A stretch of DNA of 35,602 nt, from assembly GCA_013360695.1 (NCBI GenBank), contig JABWBC010000023.1:1-35602 (forward strand), written 5' to 3'. Of the stretch, positions 16,886 through 24,273 are shown piece by piece (within the stretch, counting starts at the first letter, position 1; every line of letters starts with the position of its first letter). The position numbers and the translations under genes were made by a program. The DNA is from Phycisphaerales bacterium (GTDB taxonomy: Bacteria; Planctomycetota; Phycisphaerae; Phycisphaerales; UBA1924). The notes under the pieces are model-generated. The model saw only the letters and a list, made by a program, of their open reading frames with translations. It was not told the origin of the DNA and searched no databases.

Positions 16886-17428
16886 ATGAACTGCACTCAC
16901 ACGGACCACGACAAGTCTGGTTGGCTGTGTGCGACCTGCGGGTCGCCACTTCCAGATGCGCCCTTGTGCTTTGGCGCCGACCCTCCCTGGCGCGATCTCG
17001 GAGTTCTTGACGCGGACTTCGATACTCGTGTCAAGCTCAATGGCGATGTTTGCGTCGTAGACGGTGAGCACTTCTTCATCCGCGCCCTTGTCGAACTTCC
17101 GATCAAAGGTTTGTCGGCACCTTTCGCGTGGTCCGTTTGGTGCTCCCTGAGCAAGGCGTCCTATGAAGCGGTCACTGCACGGTGGGACTCGCCCGACCGC
17201 GCCGCGGACCCGCCTCGCTTCGGCTGGCTAATGACCAGTCTCCCGGGGTACGAAGCCCCGACACTTCATCTCAAAGTAATGGTTCATCACCGAGCCCCAC
17301 GCCAATCGCCACGGGCCGAAATCGAACCAGGTCATCAACTTGCCGCCGAGCAAGTTGAGGGAATATCCATCGATCGCTGGCACCAGCTGGTCCGTGCTGC
17401 GATCGCTTGGAGTGACCCAACTGCTTAG
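16886..17428 (+). CDS. DUF2199 protein
   Basis: The ATG at 16886 lies 3 bases after the thiC stop, so the gene is probably cotranscribed with thiC. The 180-residue protein follows the DUF2199 pattern. An N-terminal CxxCG zinc-knuckle-like pair (LCATCGSPLPDAPLCFGADP, about 11-30) comes first. Then GDVCVVDGEHFFIRALVELP, FAWSVWCSLSKASYEAV, FGWLMTSLPGYEAPTLHLKV, an Arg/Glu loop (PRAEIEPG) and HQLAAEQVEGISIDRWHQLV. No enzymatic function is known for this family; members are often found as accessory genes in varied contexts. Third-position GC is lower than in thiC, as in the gene at 14197, which suggests separate acquisition. Linkage to thiamine may be only positional. Confidence 0.85.
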   Translation: MNCTHTDHDKSGWLCATCGSPLPDAPLCFGADPPWRDLGVLDADFDTRVKLNGDVCVVDGEHFFIRALVELPIKGLSAPFAWSVWCSLSKASYEAVTARWDSPDRAADPPRFGWLMTSLPGYEAPTLHLKVMVHHRAPRQSPRAEIEPGHQLAAEQVEGISIDRWHQLVRAAIAWSDPTA

Positions 17429-17467
17429 CCGTCAAAGTCTGCCAATGCCACACCCCAACAATCCCCC

Positions 17468-18073
17468 ATGAAACCCCTCCTCCCCGCCACCATCCTCCTC
17501 GCCCTCCTCCCCGCCTGCACCACCTCGCCGCGCCCCCACGCGCGCGAAGCCCTGGTCACCATGAAGGGCACACCCGTCACCCTCGAGGGCACCTCCCCGG
17601 CGCCCGCCGTCGGCGATCCCGCCCCCGATTTCGCCGCCGTCGCCAACGACCTCTCCGAAAAGCACCTCAGCGACTTCCGCGGCAAGGTCGTCATCCTCTC
17701 CACCGTCCCCTCGCTCGACACCAAGGTCTGCGACGCCGAAACCCGCACCTTCAACGAGCGTGCCTCGGCCCTCGGCGACAACGTCGTCGTCCTCACCGTC
17801 TCCATGGACCTCCCCTTCGCCCAGAAACGCTGGTGCGCCGCCGCCGGCATCGACCGCGTCATCACCCTCTCCGACAGCAAGCTCCGCCAGGTCGGCGACC
17901 GCTACGCCCTCCGCATCCGCGAGCACGGCCTGCTCGCCCGCGCCGTCACCGTCATCGACCCACGCGGCATCATCCGCTATCAGCAGATCGTGCCCGAGGT
18001 CGCCACCGAACCCAACTACGACGCCGCCATCTCGGCCGCCACCGGGGCCGCCCGCGCCGCCGCGGGGATGTAA
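17468..18073 (+). CDS. tpx: Thiol peroxidase (Tpx-type peroxiredoxin) with lipoprotein signal
   Basis: Tpx reduces hydrogen peroxide and alkyl hydroperoxides with electrons from thioredoxin. The core shows VTMKGTPVTLEG, GDPAPDFAAV, GKVVILSTVPSLDTKVCDAE with the peroxidatic Cys at about 88, and RWCAAAGI with the resolving Cys at about 123. The spacing matches the Tpx subfamily. A C-terminal DPRGIIRYQQIVPEVATEP segment follows, as expected. The first 17 residues (MKPLLPATILLALLPAC) are a lipoprotein signal with lipobox LPAC, so the enzyme is probably attached to a membrane facing the periplasm rather than cytoplasmic. There is no clear Shine-Dalgarno sequence. The usual Tpx start would correspond to the internal Met at about 32, but the upstream part is a coherent signal sequence in frame, so I keep the long start. 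Confidence 0.9.
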   Translation: MKPLLPATILLALLPACTTSPRPHAREALVTMKGTPVTLEGTSPAPAVGDPAPDFAAVANDLSEKHLSDFRGKVVILSTVPSLDTKVCDAETRTFNERASALGDNVVVLTVSMDLPFAQKRWCAAAGIDRVITLSDSKLRQVGDRYALRIREHGLLARAVTVIDPRGIIRYQQIVPEVATEPNYDAAISAATGAARAAAGM

Positions 18074-18117
18074 TATGCAGTGAAGCCGCCGACTCCGCCC
18101 CGACCTGCATTCGGACG

Positions 18118-18149
18118 CCGGACCTGATGAGTCCGCGAGGAAGGTCCGG
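18118..18149 (+). other. Strong hairpin with hammerhead-like loop sequence
   Basis: CCGGACC (18118-18124) pairs perfectly with GGTCCGG (18143-18149). The 18-base loop contains TGATGAG followed by an inner TCC-GCGA-GGA mini-hairpin. CTGATGAGTCCGCGAGGA is close to the core and stem II of classical hammerhead ribozymes, but the invariant GAAA that must follow stem II is absent. It lies 45 bp after tpx and has no T-run. It may be a structured 3' end or part of a small RNA. Confidence 0.4.
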
Positions 18150-18206
18150 GTCGACTCGCCCGACGATCATCTTCCACCTCGCCCCCTTCGCGATCCCCGC
18201 CGGGGT

Positions 18207-18231
18207 TGCAGGGGGCGGCCAGCCCCCTGCA
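18207..18231. repeat. Perfect 10-bp palindrome
   Basis: TGCAGGGGGC and GCCCCCTGCA are separated by the 5-base loop GGCCA. No T-run follows on either strand, so it is not a canonical terminator. It lies in the gap (18074-18325) between tpx and the next rightward gene, which otherwise shows no coding signal. Confidence 0.6.
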
Positions 18232-18325
18232 CAGCCTCATATCATCCCGCGTGTGCTTAGCCACGTCCACGCCGCGGGGGGAATATCCCAAACGCGGTCA
18301 GGCACGATGACATGGGGTGCTTGCC

Positions 18326-18727
18326 ATGCCCAACCTGTGGCAAAGATTGTTCCCGCCCAGCACACCGTCTCCCTTTGCCGTGCGATGTGACGAAGACCTC
18401 GTTTCGGTTGCCTTCGACAACGGAGCAATCTCTCAATTCACATGGAGCCAAGTGCAGCGTGTCCGGGCCTGGAAGCTCGACTGCGGCGTGGTCGATTGCA
18501 TCTTCCTGAGCTTCGACCTCGAGTCGCGGACGATCAATGTGCACGAAGAGGTGAGAGGATACCACGATCTCGTCCAAGTGATGGAAAGCAGACTGCCCGA
18601 GTTGCGGAGAGATTGGTGGAGCTGCGTGGCATTCCCGGCCTTCGCAACCAACCACACGGTTGTTTGGAGTCGCCCCGGAACGCACTCAGAGGACACATCA
18701 GACCATAGCAAAAACCCGCGTGTCTAA
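18326..18727 (+). CDS. Small cytoplasmic protein of unknown function
   Basis: I do not recognise a family. The ATG at 18326 (MPNLWQRLFPP) gives 133 residues; a GTG at 18317 is an alternative. A single soluble alpha/beta domain seems likely. Strands are FAVRCDEDLVSVAFDNG and SQFTWSQVQRVRAWKLD, then VVDCIFLSFDLESRTINVHEE. A helix (GYHDLVQVMESRLPEL) follows, then DWWSCVAFPAFATNHTVVWSR. The pattern of a short sheet carrying a PH-like W-x-x-V strand, then a helix and a terminal TVVW strand, recalls small immunity-like proteins next to effector genes, but no partner toxin is seen here. The last 17 residues are polar. Its stop codon overlaps the stop of the convergent DUF3303 gene by 4 bases. Confidence 0.65.
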   Translation: MPNLWQRLFPPSTPSPFAVRCDEDLVSVAFDNGAISQFTWSQVQRVRAWKLDCGVVDCIFLSFDLESRTINVHEEVRGYHDLVQVMESRLPELRRDWWSCVAFPAFATNHTVVWSRPGTHSEDTSDHSKNPRV

Positions 18728-19002
18728 GCCCCCTCCGCCCTCTTCCTCCAGAACTCCGCCGACGTCTCGACCTCAATTACCTCGAACTCGACTAGGTCGC
18801 TCCAGTTGGCGATCCATCCATCGAGCGATCCCCGCGACGGCGCTTCCATGAGCTGATAGCACACGCGCCCGTCGGTCGAGAGCCAGCTCGCGACATACGC
18901 CGCGCCCGAGCCCTCCGGCATCATCCGCCCCTTCGCGCGGAATCGTTCGCCGACCGCGCGCCAATCCCCGTTCCTGAACCGTTCGATGACCATGTAGAGC
19001 AT
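18724..19002 (-). CDS. DUF3303 protein
   Basis: The 92-residue protein starts at the ATG at 19002 (MLYMVIERFRNGDW), the usual beginning of this family. The rest follows it closely: RFRAKGRMMPEGSGAAYVAS, a W-L-S strand, RVCYQLMEA, GSLDGWIANWSDLVEFEVIE and a terminal TSAEFWRKR. DUF3303 proteins are small ferredoxin-like (dimeric alpha/beta barrel) proteins of unknown function, common in planctomycetes and acidobacteria. The frame continues upstream, but the family start is clear. It converges on the gene ending at 18727 with overlapping stop codons. Confidence 0.88.
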   Translation of the reverse strand: MLYMVIERFRNGDWRAVGERFRAKGRMMPEGSGAAYVASWLSTDGRVCYQLMEAPSRGSLDGWIANWSDLVEFEVIEVETSAEFWRKRAEGA

Positions 19003-19071
19003 GACTGATCTACTCCCCCGCGCGAGCGCGAGTTCGATCGCGCCGCAAATCACCCCCGCCTACGCTCGCCC

Positions 19072-19431
19072 ATGCCCCTCACACCCGCCCAGTCCCAGGC
19101 CTTCGCCGATCGCTGGTACGCCGCGTGGAACTCACACTCCATTGACGCCATCATGGCCTGCTACGACGAACGCATCGAGCACAGCTCGCCGTTCATCAAG
19201 CGCTACAACAACTCCGACGACCTCGCCCTCCGCGGCAAGCCCGCCGTGCGCGACTACTTCGCCCGCGCCCTCGAACGAAACCCCACGCTCCGCTTCGATC
19301 CCATGTTCGTCACGACCGGCCTGGAAAGCGTCATCCTCGTCTACCGCCGCATGTCGGGCGACCTCGCCGCCGAAATCTTCTTCCTCTCGCCCGAAGGCTT
19401 GATCGCCCGCTCCGTCTCGCACTACGGCTGA
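19072..19431 (+). CDS. SnoaL-like (NTF2 fold) protein
   Basis: The 119-residue protein (MPLTPAQSQAFADRWYAAW) has the NTF2/SnoaL layout. An N-terminal helix ends in WNSHSIDAIMACYDERIEHS. SPFIKRYNNSDDLALRGKPA leads to the helix VRDYFARALERNP. The long sheet is built from LRFDPMFVTTGLESVILVYRR, AAEIFFLS and the closing strand. The NTF2 cone has an internal pocket used by isomerases, cyclases and many binding proteins, so the actual reaction cannot be inferred. It is divergent from the DUF3303 gene with 69 bp between them and converges on the FG-GAP gene after 9 bp. Confidence 0.82.
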   Translation: MPLTPAQSQAFADRWYAAWNSHSIDAIMACYDERIEHSSPFIKRYNNSDDLALRGKPAVRDYFARALERNPTLRFDPMFVTTGLESVILVYRRMSGDLAAEIFFLSPEGLIARSVSHYG

Positions 19432-19440
19432 GCTGAGCGC

Positions 19441-20949
19441 TCACTTCCCCTGCTCGATCGTGATCAGCGCATCCACGCCGACCTCGCGCGTCGTCTTCGC
19501 GCCGCCCGCCGAGCCGCCAGCCCAGCGAACTTCGATCGGTAGCTTCACGTCCGCCGCAAGCTCGCCGAGACCAAAGTGCAGGATCGGGCTGTTCGCGTTC
19601 CCCTCGCCCGTGCCCACTTCGACCTGCCGTGACAGCACGCGTCCACCGGGGAGAGATACGCGGACCTGCGCCCCGATCGCATCGCGCGGCGTCTTCACAC
19701 CGTCGCCGATCAGCCGAACCTCCAGCCAGCGACCGCCCTTGCCGACGTTCCTGAACACGCGCCCCGCGGTCGCAAGGTCCAGTCGTCCGTCACGATCGAA
19801 GTCGGCCCACGAAGACTGGTACGTCGGCGGCATGTTCTCCACGCCCGAGCCCGCCGTCACATCCGCGAAGGTCCACGCGCCGCCGTGCTCGCTCTGGTTT
19901 CGGTACAGCACCGGATAGTTCTTCTTCCCGAACGACGCGTCGGCGTACACCGTCGTGAAATACAGATCCAGCCGCGCGTCGTTGTCGAAATCGCCGCACG
20001 CCGGGCTCGCGTAGCTCTCCTGGTACCACACGCCGCACTCGTGCAGATCATCGAACGTCCACGCCTTGCTCGCGTCGGGCGAAGTTGTGCCCAGGTTCCG
20101 CAGGAATCGGCTCTTGGGCTGGTCGCCGCGATCGTCGACGTGCGCGAAGTTGCCCGCGAAGAGATCGAGGTGCCCATCGCCGTCGAAATCGCCGAAGCAC
20201 GCGCCGATCGAGTGCCCGCCGCCGAACCCCGCGCTGGTCGCCAGCGCGTTCCTCTCCGCGGCCAGGTTTGTCAGCTTTCCCGCGCCGTCGTTCACCCACA
20301 GCACGTTGGGCTGGAGGCGATAGTTCGAGGCGTAGATGTCGATGGTGCCGTTCTCGTCAAAGTCGCAGGTCGTCACGCCGCGTGCGCGGAAATCGGCCGA
20401 GATCATCGCGAGCGTGAACGCCTTTGCGTGATCGCTCAGGAGCAGGAACGACGGGAAAGTGCTTTGCTTGTCCCAGTCCTCGAAGCCGCCGATGTAGAGA
20501 TCGGGGAAGCCGTCGTTGTTGAAGTCGCCGACCGCCACGGCGCGGCTGCTCGTGGGCGGGAGTTCGGGCAGCTTGATCGCCTCGAACTTCGGGAGTCCGT
20601 CGGGCCCGTCGCCGGTGTTGCGCAGCACGGCGATCGGCGCGAAAGAGATCACGTCGCCGCGCCCGTCGTTGTCGAGATCGGCAACCACTCCGCTCCCCGC
20701 GCCGAGGACGGCGACGCGCGTGAACGACTTGCCCTCGTGGTTGACCCAGAGCGCACCGTCGCAGTAGAGATCGACCCATCCGTCGCTGTTGGCGTCGCAC
20801 CAGGCCACGGGCCCGCCCGAGAGCGAGAGGCCGAGCGACGATGATTGATCGGAGAACATCTGCGCGTGCGCGGCGGGTGCGAGCGTCGCCAGCGCGCCGT
20901 TGAGCAGGAATCGTGCGAGCGAAGTTGTCGGCGTCATGGCGGCATCCAT
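19441..20949 (-). CDS. Secreted FG-GAP/VCBS repeat protein with ASPIC/UnbV domain
   Basis: The 502-residue protein (MDAAMTPTTSLARFL; ATG at 20937 is an alternative start) has a signal peptide with the cleavage pattern AHA-Q near residue 29. It then carries at least six FG-GAP-type blades with calcium-binding D-x-D/N-x-D-G-x-x-D loops: WCDANSDGWVDLY, ADLDNDGRGDVI, GDFNNDGFPDLYIGG, CDFDENGTIDIYAS, GDFDGDGHLDLFAGN, GDFDNDARLDLYF and ADFDRDGRLDLATAG. The C-terminal 90 residues match the ASPIC/UnbV domain (RWLEVRLIGDGVKTPRDAIG, then LSRQVEVGTGEG and FGLGE). The fold is a beta-propeller typical of extracellular adhesion or polysaccharide-binding proteins, and such proteins are abundant in planctomycetes. 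No partner is evident. The ligand is unknown. Confidence 0.92.
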   Translation of the reverse strand: MDAAMTPTTSLARFLLNGALATLAPAAHAQMFSDQSSSLGLSLSGGPVAWCDANSDGWVDLYCDGALWVNHEGKSFTRVAVLGAGSGVVADLDNDGRGDVISFAPIAVLRNTGDGPDGLPKFEAIKLPELPPTSSRAVAVGDFNNDGFPDLYIGGFEDWDKQSTFPSFLLLSDHAKAFTLAMISADFRARGVTTCDFDENGTIDIYASNYRLQPNVLWVNDGAGKLTNLAAERNALATSAGFGGGHSIGACFGDFDGDGHLDLFAGNFAHVDDRGDQPKSRFLRNLGTTSPDASKAWTFDDLHECGVWYQESYASPACGDFDNDARLDLYFTTVYADASFGKKNYPVLYRNQSEHGGAWTFADVTAGSGVENMPPTYQSSWADFDRDGRLDLATAGRVFRNVGKGGRWLEVRLIGDGVKTPRDAIGAQVRVSLPGGRVLSRQVEVGTGEGNANSPILHFGLGELAADVKLPIEVRWAGGSAGGAKTTREVGVDALITIEQGK

Positions 20950-20997
20950 TCAAGGAAAAGCGTCGAAGCTCGGGGGGACTCGGCGCGTATTGGCGTG

Positions 20998-21705
20998 CTA
21001 TTTCGGTGGCGACCAGATCGACGGGATCAGCGTGCCGTGCGCTTCCTTTTCCAGCTGCGCCATGTAGTCCGGGAGCGGTTTCTTGGCCTCGGTGGCCTCG
21101 TCCTTCATGGAGCGTTCGTAGTCCTCGTTGAGCGTGGTGTCGTCGTTGTACCAATGGCCGTTGATCTTGTCGAAGTAGACATACGCGCCGGGGATTGCTT
21201 CGAGCTTGGTCCCGCCGGAGAAGGCGGAGGTGATGAGCCTGCGCCGGCCGAACGTGGTGGAGCGTTCCTTCCTGGCGGAGTCGACGCCGTATTGCATCAT
21301 GGCGCGATCGCCGGAGATGGTGACGCCGAAGGGCTTGAGCCCGATCTCCTCGTCGACGAGCAGGAATTCCTGGTCGATCATCCAGGCGATGTATTCATCG
21401 ACGGTCATGGCCCTGAGCTTGTCGGGCTTGACGCGGTTGCGCAGGGCGAGCACATGTTCCATGTGGGCCGCGGGGAGATCGCGCACTTCCTTGGCCGGCC
21501 CCTCGCGTGCCAGGCGCAGGATCTCCTGGAAATGCTGGATCGACTTGGTTGACAGGGTGCTGCGGTACTCGACGGCGTTCTTGGCCGCGATCGCCGCCTC
21601 GCCCGCCTTGTACTGCGCGATCACCGCGTCCTTCTCGGCGTCACACCCCGCGAGGAGGAACATGAGCGAGCCCGCGACCCACGCCGCCAGATTTGTCCAT
21701 CGCAT
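20998..21705 (-). CDS. Lipoprotein of unknown function
   Basis: GGAGG eight bases upstream supports the ATG at 21705. The first 21 residues are a lipoprotein signal (MRWTNLAAWVAGSLMFLLAGC; lipobox LAGC). The mature part (about 215 residues) is helical at first, with IAQYKAGEAAIAAKNAVEYR and STKSIQHFQEILRLAREG, then has a probable alpha/beta domain (LKPFGVTISGDRAMMQYGVD, GAYVYFDKINGHWYNDDTTL). The layout resembles periplasmic NTF2-like or DUF4878-type accumulation domains (a helix with STKSIQHF, then a sheet ending in GHWY), but the match is weak. It lies 48 bases upstream of the FG-GAP gene on the same strand and may share its transcript. Confidence 0.7.
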   Translation of the reverse strand: MRWTNLAAWVAGSLMFLLAGCDAEKDAVIAQYKAGEAAIAAKNAVEYRSTLSTKSIQHFQEILRLAREGPAKEVRDLPAAHMEHVLALRNRVKPDKLRAMTVDEYIAWMIDQEFLLVDEEIGLKPFGVTISGDRAMMQYGVDSARKERSTTFGRRRLITSAFSGGTKLEAIPGAYVYFDKINGHWYNDDTTLNEDYERSMKDEATEAKKPLPDYMAQLEKEAHGTLIPSIWSPPK

Positions 21706-22024
21706 CGAGGTATCCTCCCACGCACATCAGATCATCCACGACCGGTACGACCCCATCTTGAAGGCGGAGTTCCGCGGCGTCAAGGAATGGCGGCGCATCA
21801 CCGCGAGATTGCGCACCAAAGCGGTGATGCGCGCGGGAATGCCCCGGCGGCATCCCCGAAATGGGGGATAGAGCGAGGACTGGGTGCGGAGGGCCCGGGC
21901 GGATGTGCCGGGCTCTTTGCGGATCAAGCGAAGGAACGGGATGAGCGGAGGAAGGCGGGACGGGCGTGAAGTCCGCCGGGGACCGGCGGGCCACCCGAGG
22001 CCGCTGAGCGCGCGTGCGGCCGCT
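21706..22024. other. Intergenic region with no recognised gene
   Basis: About 320 bases lie between the lipoprotein gene and the tautomerase gene, both leftward. Open frames here are short and show no familiar pattern. The GC-rich palindrome CCGCCGG-GGA-CCGGCGG at 21973-21989 lies 36 bases past the tautomerase stop and could act as a weak transcription end, but no T-run follows. Confidence 0.5.
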
Positions 22025-22252
22025 CTATTCTCGAACCCGAGGGTTGTTCGCCTCGGCCTTGGCGCGCAGGTCGCTTGTGAGGGCGCCCGCGAAGCCCCAG
22101 TTGTCCATGTCGACCTCGTCGATGACGACATGGGTGTGCTCGGGGTGCTTTCCCAGCACCGTTGTGAGGGTGCGCGTGATTTCAGCGACGATGCGGGCTT
22201 TCTGCTCTTTGGTCACGCCGTCCTTGGTGATGCGAACGTTGACGTAGGGCAT
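22025..22252 (-). CDS. 4-oxalocrotonate tautomerase-like enzyme
   Basis: AAGGAG six bases upstream supports the ATG at 22252. The 75-residue protein has the tautomerase superfamily layout: MPYVNVRITKDGVTKEQKAR with Pro2, which becomes the N-terminal catalytic proline after Met removal. Then come the helix IVAEITRTLTTVLGKHPEHT, the strand HVVIDEVDMDNWGFAGALTS and a short tail. Members are small oligomers that use the N-terminal proline to tautomerise keto-enol substrates. This one has the DxDNWGFAG variant seen in the 4-OT-like subgroup, so the physiological substrate is open. It is separate from its neighbours, with 59 bp to the HELGH gene. Confidence 0.9.
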   Translation of the reverse strand: MPYVNVRITKDGVTKEQKARIVAEITRTLTTVLGKHPEHTHVVIDEVDMDNWGFAGALTSDLRAKAEANNPRVRE

Positions 22253-22311
22253 GGGAGTCTCCTTGACTGCTTCAGTCTACCAGCGTCAGCCGCAGTCGAC
22301 GCTCGCTGGCC

Positions 22312-22893
22312 TCACAGCGTCAGATTCACGAGCCCGACCAGCGCCAGCACACACACCATGCATGTCATCGCGTGCATCGGCGTGATGCCGACGAGTTCTT
22401 CATCGATGCGGGTGCTCGTCCCAAAGTTCTTCGCTGTGCCATTCCAGATCGCAACGCCAGCCGCCGCGGCGGACCACCCGATCAAGGCGAGCATCCACGC
22501 GGGAACACCCATGCGAACAAGATCTTCGGAATCGCCAACGGGCAGCAGCACGGCGCTCCCGATGTAGGCGCCGTTGGCGAGCAGGCAGAATCCCGCGAAG
22601 AACCGTGCGATCGCGCATGCGGTTCCGCGTCGCATTCTCGGCACGCTGCGCATGATCAGCCACGCCAGCATCGGCAAAGCGGAACCCAACGCCGGGCCGC
22701 CAGCGGCGACGACGCGCGGCCAATCCGTGGTCGACACGATCGTCTGCGAAAAACCGAGCCACGGCACGCGCACCGCCTCAACGCGTGAACCCGCCGACCA
22801 CGCCGCGATCACGTGCCCGAGTTCATGGACGAGCATCATCGCGTACCACGACGCAGCGAGCAGAGGCGAGATCGCGAACACCCGGCGAGTCAT
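22312..22893 (-). CDS. Membrane protein with HELGH motif (M50-like)
   Basis: The 193-residue protein (MTRRVFAISPLLAASWYAMM) carries HELGH (His23-His27) at the end of its first membrane segment. This is a zinc-metalloprotease HExxH placed as in the site-2-protease/M50 family. Several more hydrophobic segments follow: RVVAAGGPALGSALPMLAWL, ARFFAGFCLLANGAYIGSAV, WMLALIGWSAAAAGVAIW and MTCMVCVLALVGLVNLTL. AGGPALGS resembles the NPDG-type third-ligand region only loosely; GDSEDL (about 121-126) could supply the acidic ligand. At under 200 residues it lacks PDZ and CBS domains, which suggests either a minimal protease or an inactive relative. It starts 16 bases after the APC permease stop, so the two form an operon. 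The protease call is plausible, not proven. Confidence 0.68.
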   Translation of the reverse strand: MTRRVFAISPLLAASWYAMMLVHELGHVIAAWSAGSRVEAVRVPWLGFSQTIVSTTDWPRVVAAGGPALGSALPMLAWLIMRSVPRMRRGTACAIARFFAGFCLLANGAYIGSAVLLPVGDSEDLVRMGVPAWMLALIGWSAAAAGVAIWNGTAKNFGTSTRIDEELVGITPMHAMTCMVCVLALVGLVNLTL

Positions 22894-22908
22894 GCGAGTC
22901 GATCCGTG

Positions 22909-24273
22909 TCAGATCGATGAGCGGTTCGTGCTTTGGCGGAACCGCACCATGTACAGCACGCCCGCCAGCGCGATCCACACCACGCCGATCCACGCGGCGG
23001 AGTACGTGTCTTTGTTCATCATCGCGCCGGTGAGGAGGGCGAGTTCGCCCAGCACGAACACGCCGCCCGCGATGCGTGCCAGCGGGAGGGGCTTGTGCGA
23101 CCTGGGGATGAAGCCGGGCTTGAGGAGGGCGCCCGCGGTCATGGCGAAGAAGATGCCGTCGATGAAGACGACGCCGGTCGTGAGCTTGTCGACGCGATCA
23201 AAGCCCGCGATGAGGAGGAGCCCGAGGCCCGAGAGGCCAAGGAGGAGGATCGCGGCGATGGGCGTGCCGCTGGGGCCGAGTTTGGCGAAGGGCGCGAAGA
23301 ACTTTCCGTCGCGCGCCATGCCATAGATGAGCCTGGGCCCGGAGAGGAGCTGCGCGTTGAGCACGCCGAACGCGGACACGGTGACGGCCGCGGCGACGCC
23401 CCGCGCGCCCCAGCCCGGGAAGACCCGCGCGACGGCGTCGGCGGCGATCGACTTGCTGGTCGCGGTCTGCTCGTGCCCGAGCATGGTGAGATAGGCCCAG
23501 TTGGCGCTGACGTAGACGATGACGACGATGACCACGCCGCCGATGATCGCGCGCGGGAGCGTCTTTTCCGGGTTTCGCACCTCGCCCGCGATCCAGAGCG
23601 CGTGCTGCCAGCCGCCATAGGCGAAGAACGCGGGGACGAGGGCGGCCATGACGCCCAGCGGGCCGAACATGGCGTTGGGAGGCGGCTCGCTGATGGGCGT
23701 GTCGAACTTGCCGCTGGACTTGGCCCAGGCGGCGATGGCGACGACCGCGAAGAGCGCGAGGATCTTTGAGACGACGGAGAAGCCCTGGATGGTCGAGCCG
23801 AATTTCACTCCGAGCACGTTCGCGAGCGTGAGCGAAAGGATGAGAGCCGAGGCGATGATGAGCTTGGCGACGTTCGAGAGTTCGTGCGCGCCGGAATAGC
23901 CGAGCGCGGCGCCGAGATTGTTGGCGCAGATGATGGCGATGATGCCGATCGCGCCGGCCTGGATGGCGGTGGCGTTGCAGAAGACGAACACGAACGCCGG
24001 GAGCGGGCCCCACGCGTCGCGGAGGACTTGGTATTGCGCGCCGCTGGCGACGTAGCGACGCCCGAGCTCGGCGAAGGCCAGCGCGCCGCAGAGCGCGAGC
24101 ACGCCGCCGACAGACCAGGCGACGAGCGCGAGGGTGGGGGACTCGACGAGTGCGGCGACCTGGCCCGGGCTGAAGAAGATGCCGACGCCGACGATTGCGC
24201 CGATGACGATGCACGCGGCATCAAAGGTGGAGAGCACGCGGGCGGGCCCGGCGCTGGAGGCGGTTTCGCTCAT
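22909..24273 (-). CDS. APC-family amino acid permease
   Basis: The start is the ATG at 24273 (MSETASSAGPARVLSTFDAA), which gives a normal 454-residue transporter; the frame runs on upstream without family similarity. Twelve hydrophobic segments are visible, beginning ACIVIGAIVGVGIFFSPGQV, where the G-x-G-I-F motif of the first helix binds the substrate backbone. Then come LALVAWSVGGVLALCGAL with AFAELG, FVFVFCNATAIQAGAIGIIA, LVPAFFAYGGWQHALWIAGE followed by VRNPEKTLPRAI, and GVLNAQLLSGPRLIYGMARD. This is the pattern of the LAT/basic amino-acid-polyamine-organocation family. Substrate is not predictable. It is cotranscribed with the HELGH protein downstream. Confidence 0.93.
   Translation of the reverse strand: MSETASSAGPARVLSTFDAACIVIGAIVGVGIFFSPGQVAALVESPTLALVAWSVGGVLALCGALAFAELGRRYVASGAQYQVLRDAWGPLPAFVFVFCNATAIQAGAIGIIAIICANNLGAALGYSGAHELSNVAKLIIASALILSLTLANVLGVKFGSTIQGFSVVSKILALFAVVAIAAWAKSSGKFDTPISEPPPNAMFGPLGVMAALVPAFFAYGGWQHALWIAGEVRNPEKTLPRAIIGGVVIVVIVYVSANWAYLTMLGHEQTATSKSIAADAVARVFPGWGARGVAAAVTVSAFGVLNAQLLSGPRLIYGMARDGKFFAPFAKLGPSGTPIAAILLLGLSGLGLLLIAGFDRVDKLTTGVVFIDGIFFAMTAGALLKPGFIPRSHKPLPLARIAGGVFVLGELALLTGAMMNKDTYSAAWIGVVWIALAGVLYMVRFRQSTNRSSI

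Noticed and set aside
18123-18143. Active hammerhead ribozyme
   Set aside because: The core CUGAUGA and a stem-II-like hairpin are present, but the obligatory GAAA after stem II and a UH cleavage site in the right place are absent. I report it only as a structured element.
18135-18152. RNase P RNA (GAGGAAGGTCCGGG resembles the conserved GAGGAAAGUCCGGGC)
   Set aside because: None of the downstream conserved regions of RNase P RNA follow; the sequence runs into C-rich DNA without structure and then a gene.
21727-21870. Possible gene fragment in the gap at 21.7-21.9 kb (plus strand reading RYDPILKAEFRGVKEW)
   Set aside because: It has no start or ribosome site, it is short, and it does not match a family I know. 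I leave it as intergenic.
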